Source: Stereum hirsutum FP-91666 SS1 (taxonomy: Eukaryota; Basidiomycota; Agaricomycetes; Russulales; Stereaceae). From it: DNA of 64,000 bases. Below the pieces are notes generated by a model. That model saw only the letters and a list, made by a program, of their open reading frames with translations, searched no databases and was not told the origin of the DNA. Each line of letters opens with the position of its first letter. The first letter of the stretch is position 1. Location of the stretch: NCBI RefSeq assembly GCF_000264905.1, contig NW_006763156.1:98987-162986 (forward strand), written 5' to 3'. The position numbers and the translations under genes were made by a program. Of this stretch, positions 1 to 12,747 are shown piece after piece.

Positions 1-378
1 CACTCTGTTCAACAAACGCCCGGTCGACTCGGATATCAAATACACCATCTCATGATTTTCATCGTCCATCTTCGGTGTTCTCTTTGTATCATTCACCACT
101 TGCATGAATAATTACTGGGACGTACAAATCTTCACCCTCGGGAGTATCAAGTGCCTCTAATCGTGTTGAGTTTTTGTTAATCTGGCGCATATTGGAAGAG
201 TAAGTAAGCATTCTAGAGCAGTGGGCTACACTATCAATCGTACTCGACGGAGAGACATCATCTTTGATATCGCTGACTATAACGACACAATGTCATACAT
301 GTCTTCGCTGATTGGCCGTGTAGCGCATCCTGCATCTATACCCAGAGATATCTGCTCCTAAAACCAATTGTCATCGTC
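1..378. other. Intergenic, upstream of the first gene
   Basis: No convincing coding exon was seen in this stretch on either strand. It contains the presumed promoter and 5' leader of the coproporphyrinogen oxidase gene. Part of a neighbouring gene outside the window cannot be excluded. Confidence 0.4.
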
Positions 379-1708
379 ATGTCCACTTCCTCGTCACATC
401 CATCCGATGAACCACCAATCCGAGACCAAGTTCAGTCCTACATCTACGACCTTCAAGAACGTATCGTGACGGCTCTCGAAGCAATTCCCTCCCCATCCTC
501 ATCCGCACTACCACTGAAGTTCAACAAACGAGAATGGACGAGGGAAGAAGGCGGAGGTGGGATTGCGTATACGACGAGTCCTACTCCGGCTTCATACTCC
601 ACAGAAACGAGCGCGGTAGGATGGATGGAGAAGGGCGCGGTGAACGTTTCGATGATACATGGGATGCTAAGTCCGCCGGCGATAAAGCAGATGAGCACTG
701 AGCATGCTGCGTTAAGGGACGAGGAGTTATCGAAGTGCGTCCCCTCTTCCTTTCCAGTTTATTCTTCATTATCTTTCCTCTCGATAATGTCGCGTTTTCA
801 TTTCCGCCTCCTTTCTGACGACCAACCGTTACCATGTTACGATTTCATCTTGGTGATATAGGGCCCCTCTTCCGTTCTTCGCAGGTGGCATTAGCATTAT
901 CCTCCACCCACGCAATCCACATGTCCCCTCCGTCCACGCGAACTACCGCTACATGGAGATCACTTCTCCATCTTCCTCCTCGTCCACCACCGCCACCTCA
1001 TCCGATCCAAAATCACCTCCACCACAGCAGCAACCTCTGACTTGGTGGTTCGGCTTCATAACCGACCTCACTCCGACCTACGCCCACACGCCCCACTTCA
1101 CCCACTTCCACAAAACCCTCAAATCCACCCTCGATGCACACTCCCCGATCCTTTATCCTGCATTCAAAAAGTCCTGCGATGACTACTTTTGGATCGAGCA
1201 TCGGAAGGAGCATAGAGGTGTCGGAGGCGTCAGGGTCGACAATTTCGGAGAGGGGCCGCATGCATATTTTCCGGACGAAGGGAAGGAGGGTAGCGAATGG
1301 AAGAGGCCGAGGACGAAGGAAGGGTTGTTCAAGATGTTGAAAGACGTTGGAGACGCGTTTTTACCATCATATATCCCCATTCTCACCGACCTCGCGCTCT
1401 CGCCTTCGCCCACCCTCGGCCTCTCCACCCTCGCCACGCCGTGGACCCCGCAGCAAAAGAGATGGCAATTGATTCGACGAGGCCGTTCCATCGAGTTTAC
1501 GCTGGTTTATGAGAGGGGAACGAAGTTTGGGTTGGCGGCGAAGGGTGTGAATGTGGAGAATGTGTTGGCGAGTATGCCGGAGGCGGCGGGGTGGGAGTAT
1601 TGTAGTGAGCTAGGGAACGATTGGGAGGGTGAGGACGAAGAGAAGATAAGTGAAGAGGGAAAGATGGTTAGGATCCTGAAGGGGAAACCGATGGCCTGGG
1701 CGGAGTGA
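379..1708 (+). CDS. Divergent coproporphyrinogen III oxidase (HEM13-like)
   Basis: Oxygen-dependent coproporphyrinogen III oxidase converts coproporphyrinogen III to protoporphyrinogen IX in heme synthesis. I read two exons, 379-734 and 862-1708, with a 127-nt intron (gtgcgt...tag). Joined they give 400 codons with no break. The junction restores the family segment FFAGGISIILHPRNP, which fixes the acceptor at 861. Other family landmarks are EEGGGGI and VNVSMIHG in exon 1, then NYRYMEI, DLTP, YFWIEHR, HRGVGG, GDAFLPSYIPI and LVYERGTKFGL in exon 2. Several usually strict positions differ: the WWFGGG stretch reads WWFGFI, the Trp of the KxWC signature is Ser, and the FFD after GVGG is RVD. A Ser/Pro/Gln-rich insertion of about 25 residues precedes WWFG. 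It could be a second, diverged paralogue rather than the housekeeping enzyme. Family assignment is strong; activity is uncertain. Confidence 0.88.
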
Positions 1709-2640
1709 ACGGGAAGAATACATTTTATATTATATAGCGCAACGAGGTTGGAGATTAGAAGGCCATGGAGCGGTTGAGATTGAGAGAAAGGTGAGAGGGC
1801 TATGTGGCGCTGGGGGCTTTCGTGGATACTCGAGGGAATTTAACGGGAAGCGATTTCGGATAGAGCACCCAAAATGTCCTGTTACCTTGAGGTAGCTGGG
1901 GCCGAGTTGTATGCTAGTGGAATTTATTGTTTTTGTACGTGGTGCAGACGACTTATTGCAGGATTTGCTCAGATAAGTCTGCTGTGGCACAGCCAGTGCG
2001 GCGATTTCGCACGGATGGTCGCCACTCGGCTGGGCATGAATGGAGATTCTTCTTCTCTACCATCACCATCTTTCTAACCATTCTACATACGTTCCTCCAG
2101 GCTGATTATCTTCGTAATAAACGTCTGGTAGATCATCGATCAGCTGCAATTTACATAGTTCTCAATTGTGACTACCCAACTAGCTTGTCCGCGGATCTTC
2201 ATGGGGCACTACGATTCTTAGCTTTGCTGTCGGGCCCCTAAAAGGCTCTACTGGACCAGCTCTGTCGACTGGATTCTTCGCTGGTATTAGTCCTTCCCTG
2301 GAATCGAGTTCACACCCTACTGTGTACACGGAGCCACTCAGAACCACCAGGAAATGCCGTAGACACCGAGAGATCGAAGAACATCTGTGCCAGGAGCAAC
2401 CATATCCCAGGCCACATCTGGCTGCGGTCCGGGTGCTTCGCCATACCTCGCAGAGCGCCTTGTACGGACGTCCTGCCGCATCAAGATCAAGGTCTCTGCG
2501 TCCAATCGATGTTTCAGATCATTCGAGGGGTTATAAGAACCCACAAGGTTCTACATTCGATGTTGAAGCCTTCTCACACGACCTCTACCTTCGCGTTCAA
2601 GGCCGTTTACCGCTACAATTCTCATACCGCCTAGATATTC
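1709..2640. other. Intergenic, no supported gene
   Basis: Only short open frames without family features or consistent splice signals were seen. The right part is the presumed promoter of the GMC oxidoreductase. A frame around 2322-2876 is open but overlaps the GMC start in another frame and resembles nothing known to me. Confidence 0.4.
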
Positions 2641-5600
2641 ATGGGATCCTCGCAATCATACTTAACCGACCCATCCAAGTGGGCGACACCGGTCAAGGAA
2701 ACGGGGGAAGGTGGCGACAATTGGAAGGTATACGATTATGTGATCGTTGGTGGAGGTGCGTACTCCCTTTCTTTCTTATTCTAGTTCCTCTACGAGGGGC
2801 CCTTCGTGCCTCTTCCTTACCCCACCTTTCCCTGCTATTGAAAAGCAATACTAACGCGGCTGTACCTCTGCAATGACCGACGCATTATATTTTCGTAATG
2901 AATTGGCCTGAATAGGAACGGCGGGATGCGTACTCGCATCGAGGCTTTCTGAAGACGCAGGAACAACCGTCTTGCTGATTGAGGCTGGGAACAGGTACGC
3001 CTCTTTATCTGAACTCTTCCATTGTGAACTTATGTTGACGAGGCTCTTGTTCTCTCGTTGCGTTTGTTGTTCTTGTTCTGCTGGTGTTGAACGGCGGTGC
3101 GGGTGGACTACGTTCGACTTTCGGCCGCATGGAATATTGTGACGCGTCGGTGTCATGAAGTCACGAGAAAGAATTCCTCACACGTATCCCGCTCGCTTGG
3201 CCCAGGTTGCTGAAGACACGTGTTGATTGGGACTATGAGACTACGTTCGTTCTTTCTATCCTGTCTATCTTCTTCCCCGATTTTCTTCTCCAAGTCACAG
3301 GTAATAGATGTTATTATTATCCAAGCTTCACTCTCCTACCGACGCTACATAATGTCTCACAGACTTCTACTTAATCTTACCCTTTATTCAACTGAATAGC
3401 CCTCAGAAACACGCAAATGATCGAGTCATCCCGATACCGCGCGGGAAAGTCGTGGGTGGGAGTAGGTATGCCCCTCCCATCTCCGCTCCCACGACGCATT
3501 TTTTTTCACCATACTGACGTTGATTCCTTTTGCAGTTCTATCAATGCTTTGCTCTGGCAACATTGTTCTCCTGAAGGTCAGTTTATCTGCATTTTGTCCC
3601 GGACAATTTACGTTGAACAGCGTTCACCGTGCTTGTGCGATGAAATGCACCGTAGATTTCGACGAGTGGGTCAAGCTCGGCGCGGAGGGCTGGTCATATG
3701 AGGAACTCAAACCGTGCGTTTATTCCTCATGATACGAACTGCCCTCGGTATCATGATATAACTTCGTCGGCACCGATGCAGATTTATACTCAAGTCCGAG
3801 AAATTTACGCCTTCTCCTGCCCATCCTGACGTACAGACGTCTGACCATGGGTCCGAGGGATTGTGGAAGATAGGGTATGCGCCACCGGCGGTGCGTTTCA
3901 TTTATACATATATTCCTCTGTGATGCTCCTCTGCAACTCCGGTGATTACCATAATGCGACTGATATTCACGATCTGTTGGTATCCGTAGCCTATCCATGA
4001 ACACATTTTGGATGCATGTGAGGAGATTGGAGTTCCAAGGATTGCGTGCGTTTTCTCTAGATGCACTATCTTACATCGTTCTCAATCTCTTCACAAAAAT
4101 GAGTAATTTACACGCTGATTATTCATGTTGTATATATAGTGACATGAGCACTGCGGATGGACCGCGGGGAGCAAGTACCTTCATGTCATTTGTTGACGGG
4201 AAGGGTGGCCGTGAGTGTCCACTTTTTCACTCCCTTGCTTCCGATTGTGGTCGCCATCCCCTAATTGATCACTGCTGCATGTGCGCAGGCCACTCTGTCG
4301 CAAATGCATACCTCACACCTTCCGTCCTCGCTCGACCAAACCTTACTATCTCCGTTAACACATACACCGAGAAGATCATCTTCTCGACCACTGGGGAAGA
4401 TTCAGCGGAAGGGCCTAGAGCTATAGGTGTGCAGGTATCTCAGAGCAGAGACGGTCGGAAGTGGAGGGTTAAGGCGGCGAAGGAGGTCATCGTTTGCTGT
4501 GGTACGTCTCCCAATCTCAATCAATGGGCATTCAGCAATAGCTAACCGTACTGATAAATATGTCACTCTGCACTGAACACAGGCACGATAGCCACGCCAC
4601 AGCTCCTCCTCCTCTCGGGCCTCGGCCCTTCTTCCCACCTGAACTCCCTTTCTCCACCCATCCGCATAATCAAGGACCTCCCACAAGTTGGTCTAAACTA
4701 CTTCGACCATATCTCCGCCGGACCATTGAACATTCGAGCGAAACCAGGATACACGTTTGATTACCTGAATGGGCCACTGAGTGGGTTGAATGCGATGGTG
4801 AAGTGGCTAATCTGGGGGACGGGTCCGATGGCGTCGCTTGCATCGCCGGGAGCTGCGTTTGTTAGAAGTGATGATGAGAGGTCGGCTCTTCCCCTGAAAA
4901 TGCATTCAGGCCTTCAATGAGAAGCATTGGGAAGATGAATGCTGACGTTCGCAATGTTTAGGATCCCGTTCGACGGCAGGTCGAGCACGGCGGTGGATAT
5001 ACGAGATACAACATCTGGACCGAACGCTCCTGATCTCGAGATTGTTTGGTTCCCTGTGGCGGTACTCGGTGTCCCCACGCCAAAGAACGTGCACGGAGTT
5101 TCGATTGTGCGTCTGCTTTTCTTTACCCCTTCCGCCCTTCGTGTTGTCAACTACGCCTTGACTCTTCTTTGATCATATTTGCTTCTGGGAATATCTTGGT
5201 CAAGTTTAGGGGGTTGTGGCACTCAAACCTGAGAGCTCGGGTAGCGTGAGGCTGAAAACAAACAACGTGTACGACAAACCACTCGTCGATCCAGAGTATG
5301 TCGTCCTTCGTGTTATGATCTGCTCCACACGATCGCATTGACTGAAGCTATCTTTGTTACCTCCTACAACTTAGCTTTTTTTCATCCGAGAACGACCTCA
5401 ACACCGTTGTGCGCGGTGTACGATTCTCCCTTCGTCTAGCTCGCACCGAGCGGATGAAAGGAATCTTCGACCTCGACGAACGCGAAGAGGACACAACCTC
5501 AGGGTTTTGGCCCGGCGATGCAGACCCTGACATGATCACGGATGAAGAAATCAAGATGTTTGTGAGGAGGAACTGTGCGGCTGCATTTCACCCTGTTAGT

Positions 5601-5874
5601 GGCCTTTCGTGTCCTTTTTTTACTCCTTGCGGGTTGAACCTCATATACTGACAGTCGAATTTATATGCGATCGTGACAGACATCGACTTGTAGGATCTCT
5701 CCAACGTCGGATACGGGTGTCGTCAACCCCACGTTGCGCGTGCATGGGGTGAAGGGTCTGAGGATATGCGATGCAAGCGTGTTCCCTTCGCAGTTGAGTG
5801 GTCACCCGGCCGCTATCGTGGTCGGTATAGCGGAAAAGGCGGCAGACATGATAAGGAGGGGAGTTTACTCGTAG
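2641..5874 (+). CDS. GMC-family FAD oxidoreductase (aryl-alcohol oxidase/glucose-methanol-choline type)
   Basis: A flavin-dependent alcohol or sugar oxidase/dehydrogenase, spread over about fifteen short exons. The chosen start gives MGSSQSYLTDPSKW, followed by the FAD-binding fold YDYVIVGGGTAGCVLASRL, whose GxGxxG is completed across the first intron (starting near 2757). The adenine-contact acidic residue follows in VLLIEAG. GMC signature 1 is GKVVGGSSSINAL, rebuilt across an intron near 3466-3535, then DFDEWVKLG. Signature 2 is near TIATPQLLLLSG (about 4583). The C-terminus has AAAFHPTSTCRI and SGHPAAIVVGIAEKAADMI; these carry the two active-site His/Asn positions, here His and His. Both FAD and substrate domains appear complete. 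No signal peptide is visible, unlike secreted aryl-alcohol oxidases, so an intracellular role is likely. Substrate cannot be predicted. Individual exon limits are approximate. Confidence 0.85.
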
Positions 5875-6637
5875 TTGAGGTATAACGTCTCGCTCAGTGA
5901 CAATAGGGAGCGAGGGGCTGCAGACGGGAAGTCTTTGTCTTTCGACGTGCAATTTGTGTGCGATCGTAGTTCATCGAATGATTTATTTGAGGCTAGATTG
6001 GTATTGCGTAGTGACATGGGCTGTATGCCCCTTGTATAAAGAGCTTTTATGATGTACACTAGCATTTTATCGACTTGTAAAGCTCGCTCAGCGAAGGCGA
6101 GTGGCACCTGAGGCGCCACACAACCAGACCAAGCGTGTCGCCCACGTGGCCGCGAAAAGCATCAACACGACGCGTCGACCGTCGACTTGGTCTTGCCAAC
6201 ATCGCTGTTCGGTGTTGCATATCTGAGGACCAGTATTGCGTGTAAGCTCCAGGAGTTGATTGCTCCATCATCTGGCTCAGGAGTACTTGTTGCATCATCT
6301 GGTTGCTTCATATGTACGTTCGCACTTCGTCCGGAGACAACAACTTGACCGCAGACTCTAGCTTGAGAGCTCGTAGATACTTACGCTTGCTTCAAAGAAC
6401 TCTTGGGACTTGATTGCACCATCTGTAGTTTTCTCTACATTTGATCTGGTACGCTCCGCCATTCACTATGCACTTGCTTTACAATTGCATGACGCTGAGA
6501 GACCCGAAACGCTGATCTTCTCGAACCCCGTCAACAGGACCAGCTTGATCATCTCGCGCTACTTCCTCCAACCACTCTAAGTCTATCCCATTCTATTCTC
6601 TAGTCCTCTCCCGCTTTCCCCTACTTCATCCCCGACG
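5875..6637. other. Intergenic, promoter region of the coiled-coil gene
   Basis: About 760 bp without a supported gene. The last 100 bases are pyrimidine-rich, as is usual for fungal 5' leaders, and end at the ATG at 6638. Confidence 0.4.
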
Positions 6638-9363
6638 ATGGACTCAGAATCGCCCTTACCTCGAAAGACGATCCACGACGAGCTCCGCGACGCCCGTCGC
6701 GAGATCAAGCTTCTTCAGCACCAAGCCATGCTTTTCACCGACGACCATAACAACCAAATCGCCCAAGTCGAGTCACACTTCTCCCTCCAACTATCACGCG
6801 CCGAGGATATCTACAACCACCAAGTCTCGCTCCTCCAAGATGATCTTGACCACGTACGCGCGGAACGGACACGCGCGAACGAAGTGATAGAAGAGGAGAG
6901 GAAGCGAGTGAAAGGTCTGGAGAGGGAAAGAAAAGTAAGGGAGGGGGTGATGGAGGAGATGACGTTTTCGCTGAAGAGGGCGTTGGAGGAGAGTGGGGAG
7001 CTGAGAAGGCTGAGAGCGGAGGAATCGAAGAACGTTGAGGCCTTGCGATGGCAAATTGAGGAGATTGGGAGGGAGAGGGATGAGTTGGTGGAGGCGAGGG
7101 ACCAAGGATGGAGGGAGGCGGAAGGACTGCTGACAGAGACCTTGCGGGTGGAGAATGAGGGGTTGAAGGCAGAGAGGGATACGTATTTCCGGGAGATGGA
7201 TGTGGCCGTGGAGGAGCGTGGGGAGCTGAGAACGTTGAGAGCAGAGGAATTGAAGAAGGTCGACATGTTGCAGGGAGAGATGGAGGAGATCGGAAGGGAG
7301 AGGAATGAGTTGGTGGCAGAGAGAGAACGACTACAGATGGAGGCGGTACGAGCGGGAGCAGAGACTGAGACCTTGCGGGTGGAGAACGAGGCATCGAAGG
7401 CAGAGAGGGATGGGTATCTCCGGGAGCGGGATGTGGTCGTGAAGGAGGGGAAAGCGCTTGAGCTAGAAAAGGCGTTGCGGGAGATCAGCAGACTGGAGAC
7501 AGACGCAAAGTTTTTGAGGGAAAATAAGGAGCACTGTCTTCAGGAATGGAATTCGGCAATAGAGGGTCGGAGCGTCCTGGTCAGCGAGAGAGATACAGCA
7601 CGGTTGGACAGAGATACGGCACGGTTAGAGAGAGAAGATCTGGCGACGGAAAAGGATCGACTCATAAAGCAGAGAGATTCGGCGATTCAGAAGAGAGATC
7701 GGGTCCTTAAAGAGCTCACCGCAGCGATCAGAAACCTAAGGGACGAGGTGGATGCCCAGGCTAAGGGGACGGCGAGAATTATGCAGGACGCTGATGCTCA
7801 AAAGAAAAAGCTCACGGCGGAGAGGGATACGCTTCGCAGGGAGAACGACGAGTTCTTGAGGGGAAGGACGAGCTTTATCGCGGAAAGGGACACCCTCCGA
7901 AAAGAGAGGGATGCACTTACGAAGGCCAGGGATCTCCTGCGTCAGGACATGAAGAGGTTGGCTTTGGCGGCGACAGGTGCTGAGGTTATAGGACGGGGCG
8001 TGGCCACGGGCATGGGCGATTTTCCGCAGAGGACGTTCGCGTTAGCCGCGGAAGGAGAAGAGACCAGCACGGCGGAGGCTATCGAAAAGAGCGGGTCAGA
8101 GAGTATGAGTGGTGCAGGAACTCTCCCCCAAGAGAAGTCAATGACGAGAGAAGATTCGGCTGGAGCAGAGGCAGAGCCCATTGTAGCGGAGATCCTCTCA
8201 TCTGCGAGCAAGGCTGTTGATGTGAGACACGGGAACGTTATGCCCGACCCTGTCGAAGTCGCTTCATCGCAGGATCTGGTTGAGCATGCGGAAGACAACG
8301 CGAAGGAATGTGGGTCGTCATTTGTGCTTTCCCCCTCGCAAGCCTGTTCCTGACCGGAGCCAGTGCGTCACTGATACCTTGGCTGAACGCAGCGCCTTCC
8401 ATTGCAGATAACGATGGTCAAAATATCTCCTCTTACCCATCACCGAAGAAAGTCACCATCTCGTTCAAAACACTCCTGGCCGCCCACAAGTTGCCATTCA
8501 AGGATCTCATGCCTGGCTGGCTGAAGATGGTGGAAAAGACCTTATATGCCTCGCGAGCCTTCAAGAGATGGAGGACGTCACCCTCGAGGTACGAGGAGGA
8601 TATTGCACGGGTCGCGTACAAAAAGAGTCCGACAATGAGAGTGGGTGTGATGTACTGGGTTGCTGGTCTTGTCATGCGAAGGGTACGACATGCACTCCTC
8701 TGGCCGTCATCATCATGCATGTGAGTCCTTCGGAATAACCTCGAGTTGCCACTTTCCCTCCAGGTACACCACATCAGTCTTGAAAATTTGGTCTCGAAAT
8801 ACCAGCTCGATCAAAGGAACCTCGTCTGCTTGGATTCCCAAATGACTTATGCGTGTAAGGCGGAACGCGAAATGATTTTGGAAGCCCGACAGTTACGCGA
8901 TCCTACCTTCATCCAGGCTACAGAGGCGAAGATCAAGGCTCAGCGTGAAGTCGCCTCTCGTAGTAAACGCGCGGCTAGACGCGCTTCGTCCTCGTACGTC
9001 GGACCTTCCTTCTAACCGGGTTCGCTATAAATCGCAATGTTACTGTTACTTTTCAGGCAGCGAAGCGGCTCCCAAATCACGTCGTCGTCATCCACTCCAC
9101 AGGAACCTCTCGATCCGCCAAATATACCCAGAAAGCGCAAGTCGCGTACTTCTTCCTCGAGTCTTTTGCTCACGACGGCCCACGAAAGCAATAATTACGA
9201 GCCACTTCCCGAAGACGTTCCCCACCGGACCCCGAGATCGGCCCTCAAACGACAAAAGATCTGCACCGATCCGGTAGAAGAGTATCGAGCTTGGACGGAT
9301 GCTGTAGCAAGTTACATAGTTCGTCCTAGGTCTGAGTTACGGGATTACAGTTCAGAGATGTGA
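6638..9363 (+). CDS. Long coiled-coil protein of unknown function
   Basis: Four exons fit in phase: 6638-8309, 8408-8682, 8764-8993 and 9057-9363, giving 827 codons before the stop. Residues about 10-440 are highly charged heptad-rich coiled coil, dominated by Glu, Arg, Lys and Leu, with degenerate repeats built on EEIGRERDELV and ERDxLRxE. The middle is low-complexity. The C-terminal part starting near residue 558 (SYPSPKKVTISFKTLLAAH) is globular with a hydrophobic stretch near GVMYWVAGLVM, and the tail is basic and Ser-rich with KRKSR and ALKRQK patches that could be nuclear signals. The long frames on the opposite strand here are only shadows of the charged repeats. A scaffold or filament-like role would be a guess; I do not recognise the family. 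Confidence 0.75.
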
Positions 9364-10037
9364 GCGTATGTGCTCTAGGGCAGTTCCAGGCTGTAGACCT
9401 GGTGGGAACCATTGGGGAGGTATTACATAGGCCGTCAACGCCGCACCTACTCGCCACAATGGCATTGCCTTTGTCCTCGTGAATGCAAACCGCAAAATGA
9501 CCCTGTGGTGATTCATGTGGCTATATTTGATCGTGTAATATCACCAAACCCGGATATGCGTCCTATTCACTCGCACTCCTGTGTAGTCCGTCATTCCTGA
9601 TAGCCGTCGCTCTCCTAGGGAGTTAATTGTAATCGCAAAGGAACGAATGGATGTTTGTACAAAATCAGATTCAGGAAGGCGCAAAGTATGTACCCGCGAA
9701 CATGTGGAATCCTCGAGGTGCTGACTGTTCATACATATCATATCATAGGACCTCTAACGATCCCACTCTGACCGAATTCTGACTTCCCCCTTCTTGTAAC
9801 CACCGAAAGGTTATGTCCGAACGTTGTGCATGACCCCACACCTATCGCTGTCCATCACCACCATACACTCATGACCGCTCTGCTCCTGCTTATCGCATAT
9901 GTGACAACAACCCGCCTCTATGTTCCTGCGTAGATGAATCGCATTCTGAGACCTAGCCTCCTTCTCTCGACGTATCCCTCCTCCAAAACCAAGTATCCTC
10001 GTACTCATAGTTTCGCCACCATCTCACAACTTGTACC
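9364..10037. other. Intergenic
   Basis: No supported gene. It holds the 3' end of the coiled-coil gene and the promoter of the DUF2235 gene; the last 40 bases before the ATG at 10038 are pyrimidine- and CA-rich. Confidence 0.4.
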
Positions 10038-11562
10038 ATGAAACGCATCATTATCGCCTACGATGGAACTGGCCAATCCGCCAGCCACGGCGACTGGTCC
10101 ATCTACACCAATGTCAACCGTCTCTGCCATGCCCTCCTCAACTCACCAGACCTCCCTGTGCAGCAACTGGTCTTCTACGTCTCCGGCGTCGGAACACAAG
10201 ATCTCGGTCTAGGAGGATTTGGTACCGTTATCCAAGGAGCATTGGGTGAAGGCGTGGAAGAGAACATGGCGGATGGGTATGCGTTTATAGTAAACAATTA
10301 CCTCCCCGGGGACGAACTATTCGTATTTGGGTTCTCGAGGGGCGCATTCACAGCGAGGGTTTTAGCCAATATCGTTGCGCGGTTGGGCGTGTTTTCTAAA
10401 CCCTATTCGTGGGAGTTCAAGGACGCGTTGTCCGAGTATAAGAAGGGCAAGGAGGCGTTTGAGGCGTTTTTGGGAGTCCTTGGGAAACGGGTGGCAAGGG
10501 ATCAGACGGAATGGGAGAAGGATAAGGAGAAAGGGGTGTATATTCCAAGGCTGTATGAAGTGAAGGTGAAGGTTGTTGGATGTTGGGATACGGTTGCGAG
10601 TTTGGGGATCCCGTGGCGGCCAACGTCGAATGCTGGAGGTGTGTCGGGGGATTATGAGCATTTCGATGGTGGGCTTGTGAAAGGCGGGGGCTACCACTAT
10701 TTATTGCAAAAGAAGTATAGACTCACCAGTTTCTGTTTCACCATTTCATAGGTATCGAGAATGCGTTCCATGCACTCGCCCTGGACGAGTGCAGAGGGCC
10801 ATTCACGCCCACGATGTGGTACCTTCCCACGGATAAAGACGCCGCGAACTGTAAGCCACAACCATAAACCCTTTGACTCCATCCCCCGGGTCTTTCTACC
10901 TAGTCACATGATAAAAGCCTGAGGACACATTCCCTCTCTCCCCAGGCATCAACCTAAAACAAACATGGTTCCCGGGCGTACACAGTAACGTCGGGGGCGG
11001 CTACCCCGACCAGGCCTTAGCTGACCTGAGCCTTTCCTGGATGATCGACCTGTGTCGACCCTTTCTCTCCTTTGACCTGGCCAATATCAACCTTGAAATC
11101 GATCTCTCACTGAACCCGTGGAAGATCAGGTCAAAGAAACGGATGGCGCATAAGGACGGGCCGCCGGATGTTGAGTGGAAGGGGTGGGCGTGTGGGAAAT
11201 GGTATGATTCGTATAAGAATGGGAAGACCTGGAGCTGGAAGTATAGGACACCTGGGATGTACGAAAATGAGAGAGAACTGGAGAAGGGGGATACAAATGA
11301 GACTATGCATGCGTCCGTCAAGGCGAGGTGGGATATGTTGAGGCCCAGCTGGAGACCAAAAGCCCTGGAGGGCTTTAGGCCTGAGGTGATCGAGGGTGGG
11401 GGAATCGAGTGGGTGAAGAGGGACAGCAAGGGAAAGGAGTTGTTGATGATCAAAGAAGAGCCATTTTTGAAGCGAGAGCCTGCGAAGCCTGATTTCAGCG
11501 CTGAGTGGATGTTGCGGTATACGCCTATTACTCCGAAGCCTTCGGAGCAGACGTCCACGTAG
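10038..11562 (+). CDS. DUF2235 alpha/beta-hydrolase-like protein
   Basis: Three exons, 10038-10668, 10752-10850 and 10946-11562, join in phase to 448 codons. The N-terminus IIIAYDGTGQ and the segment SIYTNVNRLCHAL are typical of DUF2235 (Pfam PF09994), the family that includes the catalytic domain of bacterial Tle1-type phospholipases and is widely expanded in mushrooms. The nucleophile elbow GFSRGAFTAR (GxSxG) is at residues about 96-105. WDTVASLG follows, then HFDGIENAFHALALDE rebuilt across intron 1, and WFPGVHSNVGGGYPD, which carries the conserved His/Asp region. No signal peptide or membrane segment is seen, so a cytosolic hydrolase is likely. Fungal members have unknown substrates. The C-terminal 150 residues are Trp- and Lys-rich, with no recognised domain. 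Confidence 0.85.
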
Positions 11563-11881
11563 GTTGGCACTATCGACACAATCCTTCATCTCCTCTTAGT
11601 ATAAACATTCTAGCCTGTGTTTCTTCATGTAACAGTCATCCGGTGTTAGAGGCAGATAATAATACACGAAGGTCGATGAAGAGGGGCAAACGAAACCGAC
11701 CACTGCTCTAGTCATTTCTTGACATACTTTATCAATGCTTTCACAACATAGGCAACTAGTCCGATTTCTCATCATCTTATATCTTTCGAGTTCCCTCCTG
11801 AAAGATACCAAGAACAGGCAATCATAATCAGCTGGATCTACGAGGAGACTATCGACTATGTCCTCCATGAGGTGGACAGGT
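11563..11881. other. Intergenic between DUF2235 gene and transposon island
   Basis: Nothing supported. This marks the left edge of the gene-poor, repeat-rich stretch that runs to about 23.4 kb. Confidence 0.4.
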
Positions 11882-12301
11882 TACTGTAGTTTTTCGCGCA
11901 CAAGTTCGTGTCCCGTGTCCCATGGGGGCCGCGAACGAACTTGTGCCGCGGGACAGTCCCACCCCATTGACGTGCACGGAACTTGTAAGTAGGACAAACC
12001 CAAATTTGACCCAAATTTGACGAAAATGTGAATATATTTTAGGCTCCTTAATTGACCTCAGGAAGGCCTCCGAGACACACTTTGGGCTAGATTTTGCTAC
12101 TGGGTGAGCTCTTCCACCAAAATTCAGAGGTTAAATGCCTGTTGAACGGTTACGAAAGGTCGTCTCCCTGCAAAAGCGTCGATGTTCACGAACATTGTCC
12201 CTTGTCCCGGTCTGCTTGCGAACCGGGACACGAATGGATTATGTCATCTCGGCAACGGCCGAGGGGCGGTGGCGTGAACTTGTGCGCGAAAAAGTACAGT
12301 A
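11882..12301. mobile_element. Miniature inverted-repeat element A (420 bp, TACTGTA family)
   Basis: Both ends read inward as TACTGTA[G/C]TTTTTCGCGC followed by ACAAGTTC, about 28 bp with one or two mismatches. If TA is the target duplication, the element proper starts CTGTAG. The interior has GTCCC/GGGAC runs and scattered GAAC/GTTC motifs, and no transposase. It belongs with the long subfamily (elements E and F). Confidence 0.8.
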
Positions 12302-12477
12302 CACTGGACGGTATGATTTCTGTTTGAGAGAGACATGAAGTATGCAACCCCGTCATGAATTGTAAGTATAAGTATGTGAGATTTTCCGTCTGGATGAGGC
12401 GGACGTACATCTTCGGAAATTGTTTATATCAGATCGTAATGGCCGGCAGTGGTTTCCACAGTCGATACATATTTACA

Positions 12478-12747
12478 TACTGTAGTTTTTCGACCAAGTG
12501 TTCGTCACGCATCACGCAGAAGGCGTCGACGAACAGTTTTGGTCCCGGGGTCACTCATACACACGGGTTCACGAACAGAAAATCGTGACGAATCTGCGCT
12601 GAAAATCGCCCAAAATTCAATTTTTGGGTACTAACACGAACAATTCCGCTTGTTCGTCACGCGTGGCCCGCACGAACGAACCGTGGCCCAGCGGTGGTCA
12701 CGGCTGACATAATTATCCCACGAACACTTGGTCGAAAAACTACAGTA
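12478..12747. mobile_element. Miniature inverted-repeat element B (270 bp, TACTGTA family)
   Basis: Perfect terminal inverted repeats of about 28 bp start TACTGTAGTTTTTCGACC and continue AAGTGTTCGT at both ends, flanked by TA. The interior is full of GAACA/TGTTC motifs. Reversed, it aligns by eye with element D, for example around the shared GTGACCACC, GGGCCACG and AATTGAATTTT stretches. Confidence 0.85.

Noticed and set aside
6735..7394. Long minus-strand open frames opposite the coiled-coil gene
   Set aside because: They mirror the Glu/Arg-rich repeats and give Pro/Ser-rich nonsense; the plus-strand gene has consistent exons and phases.
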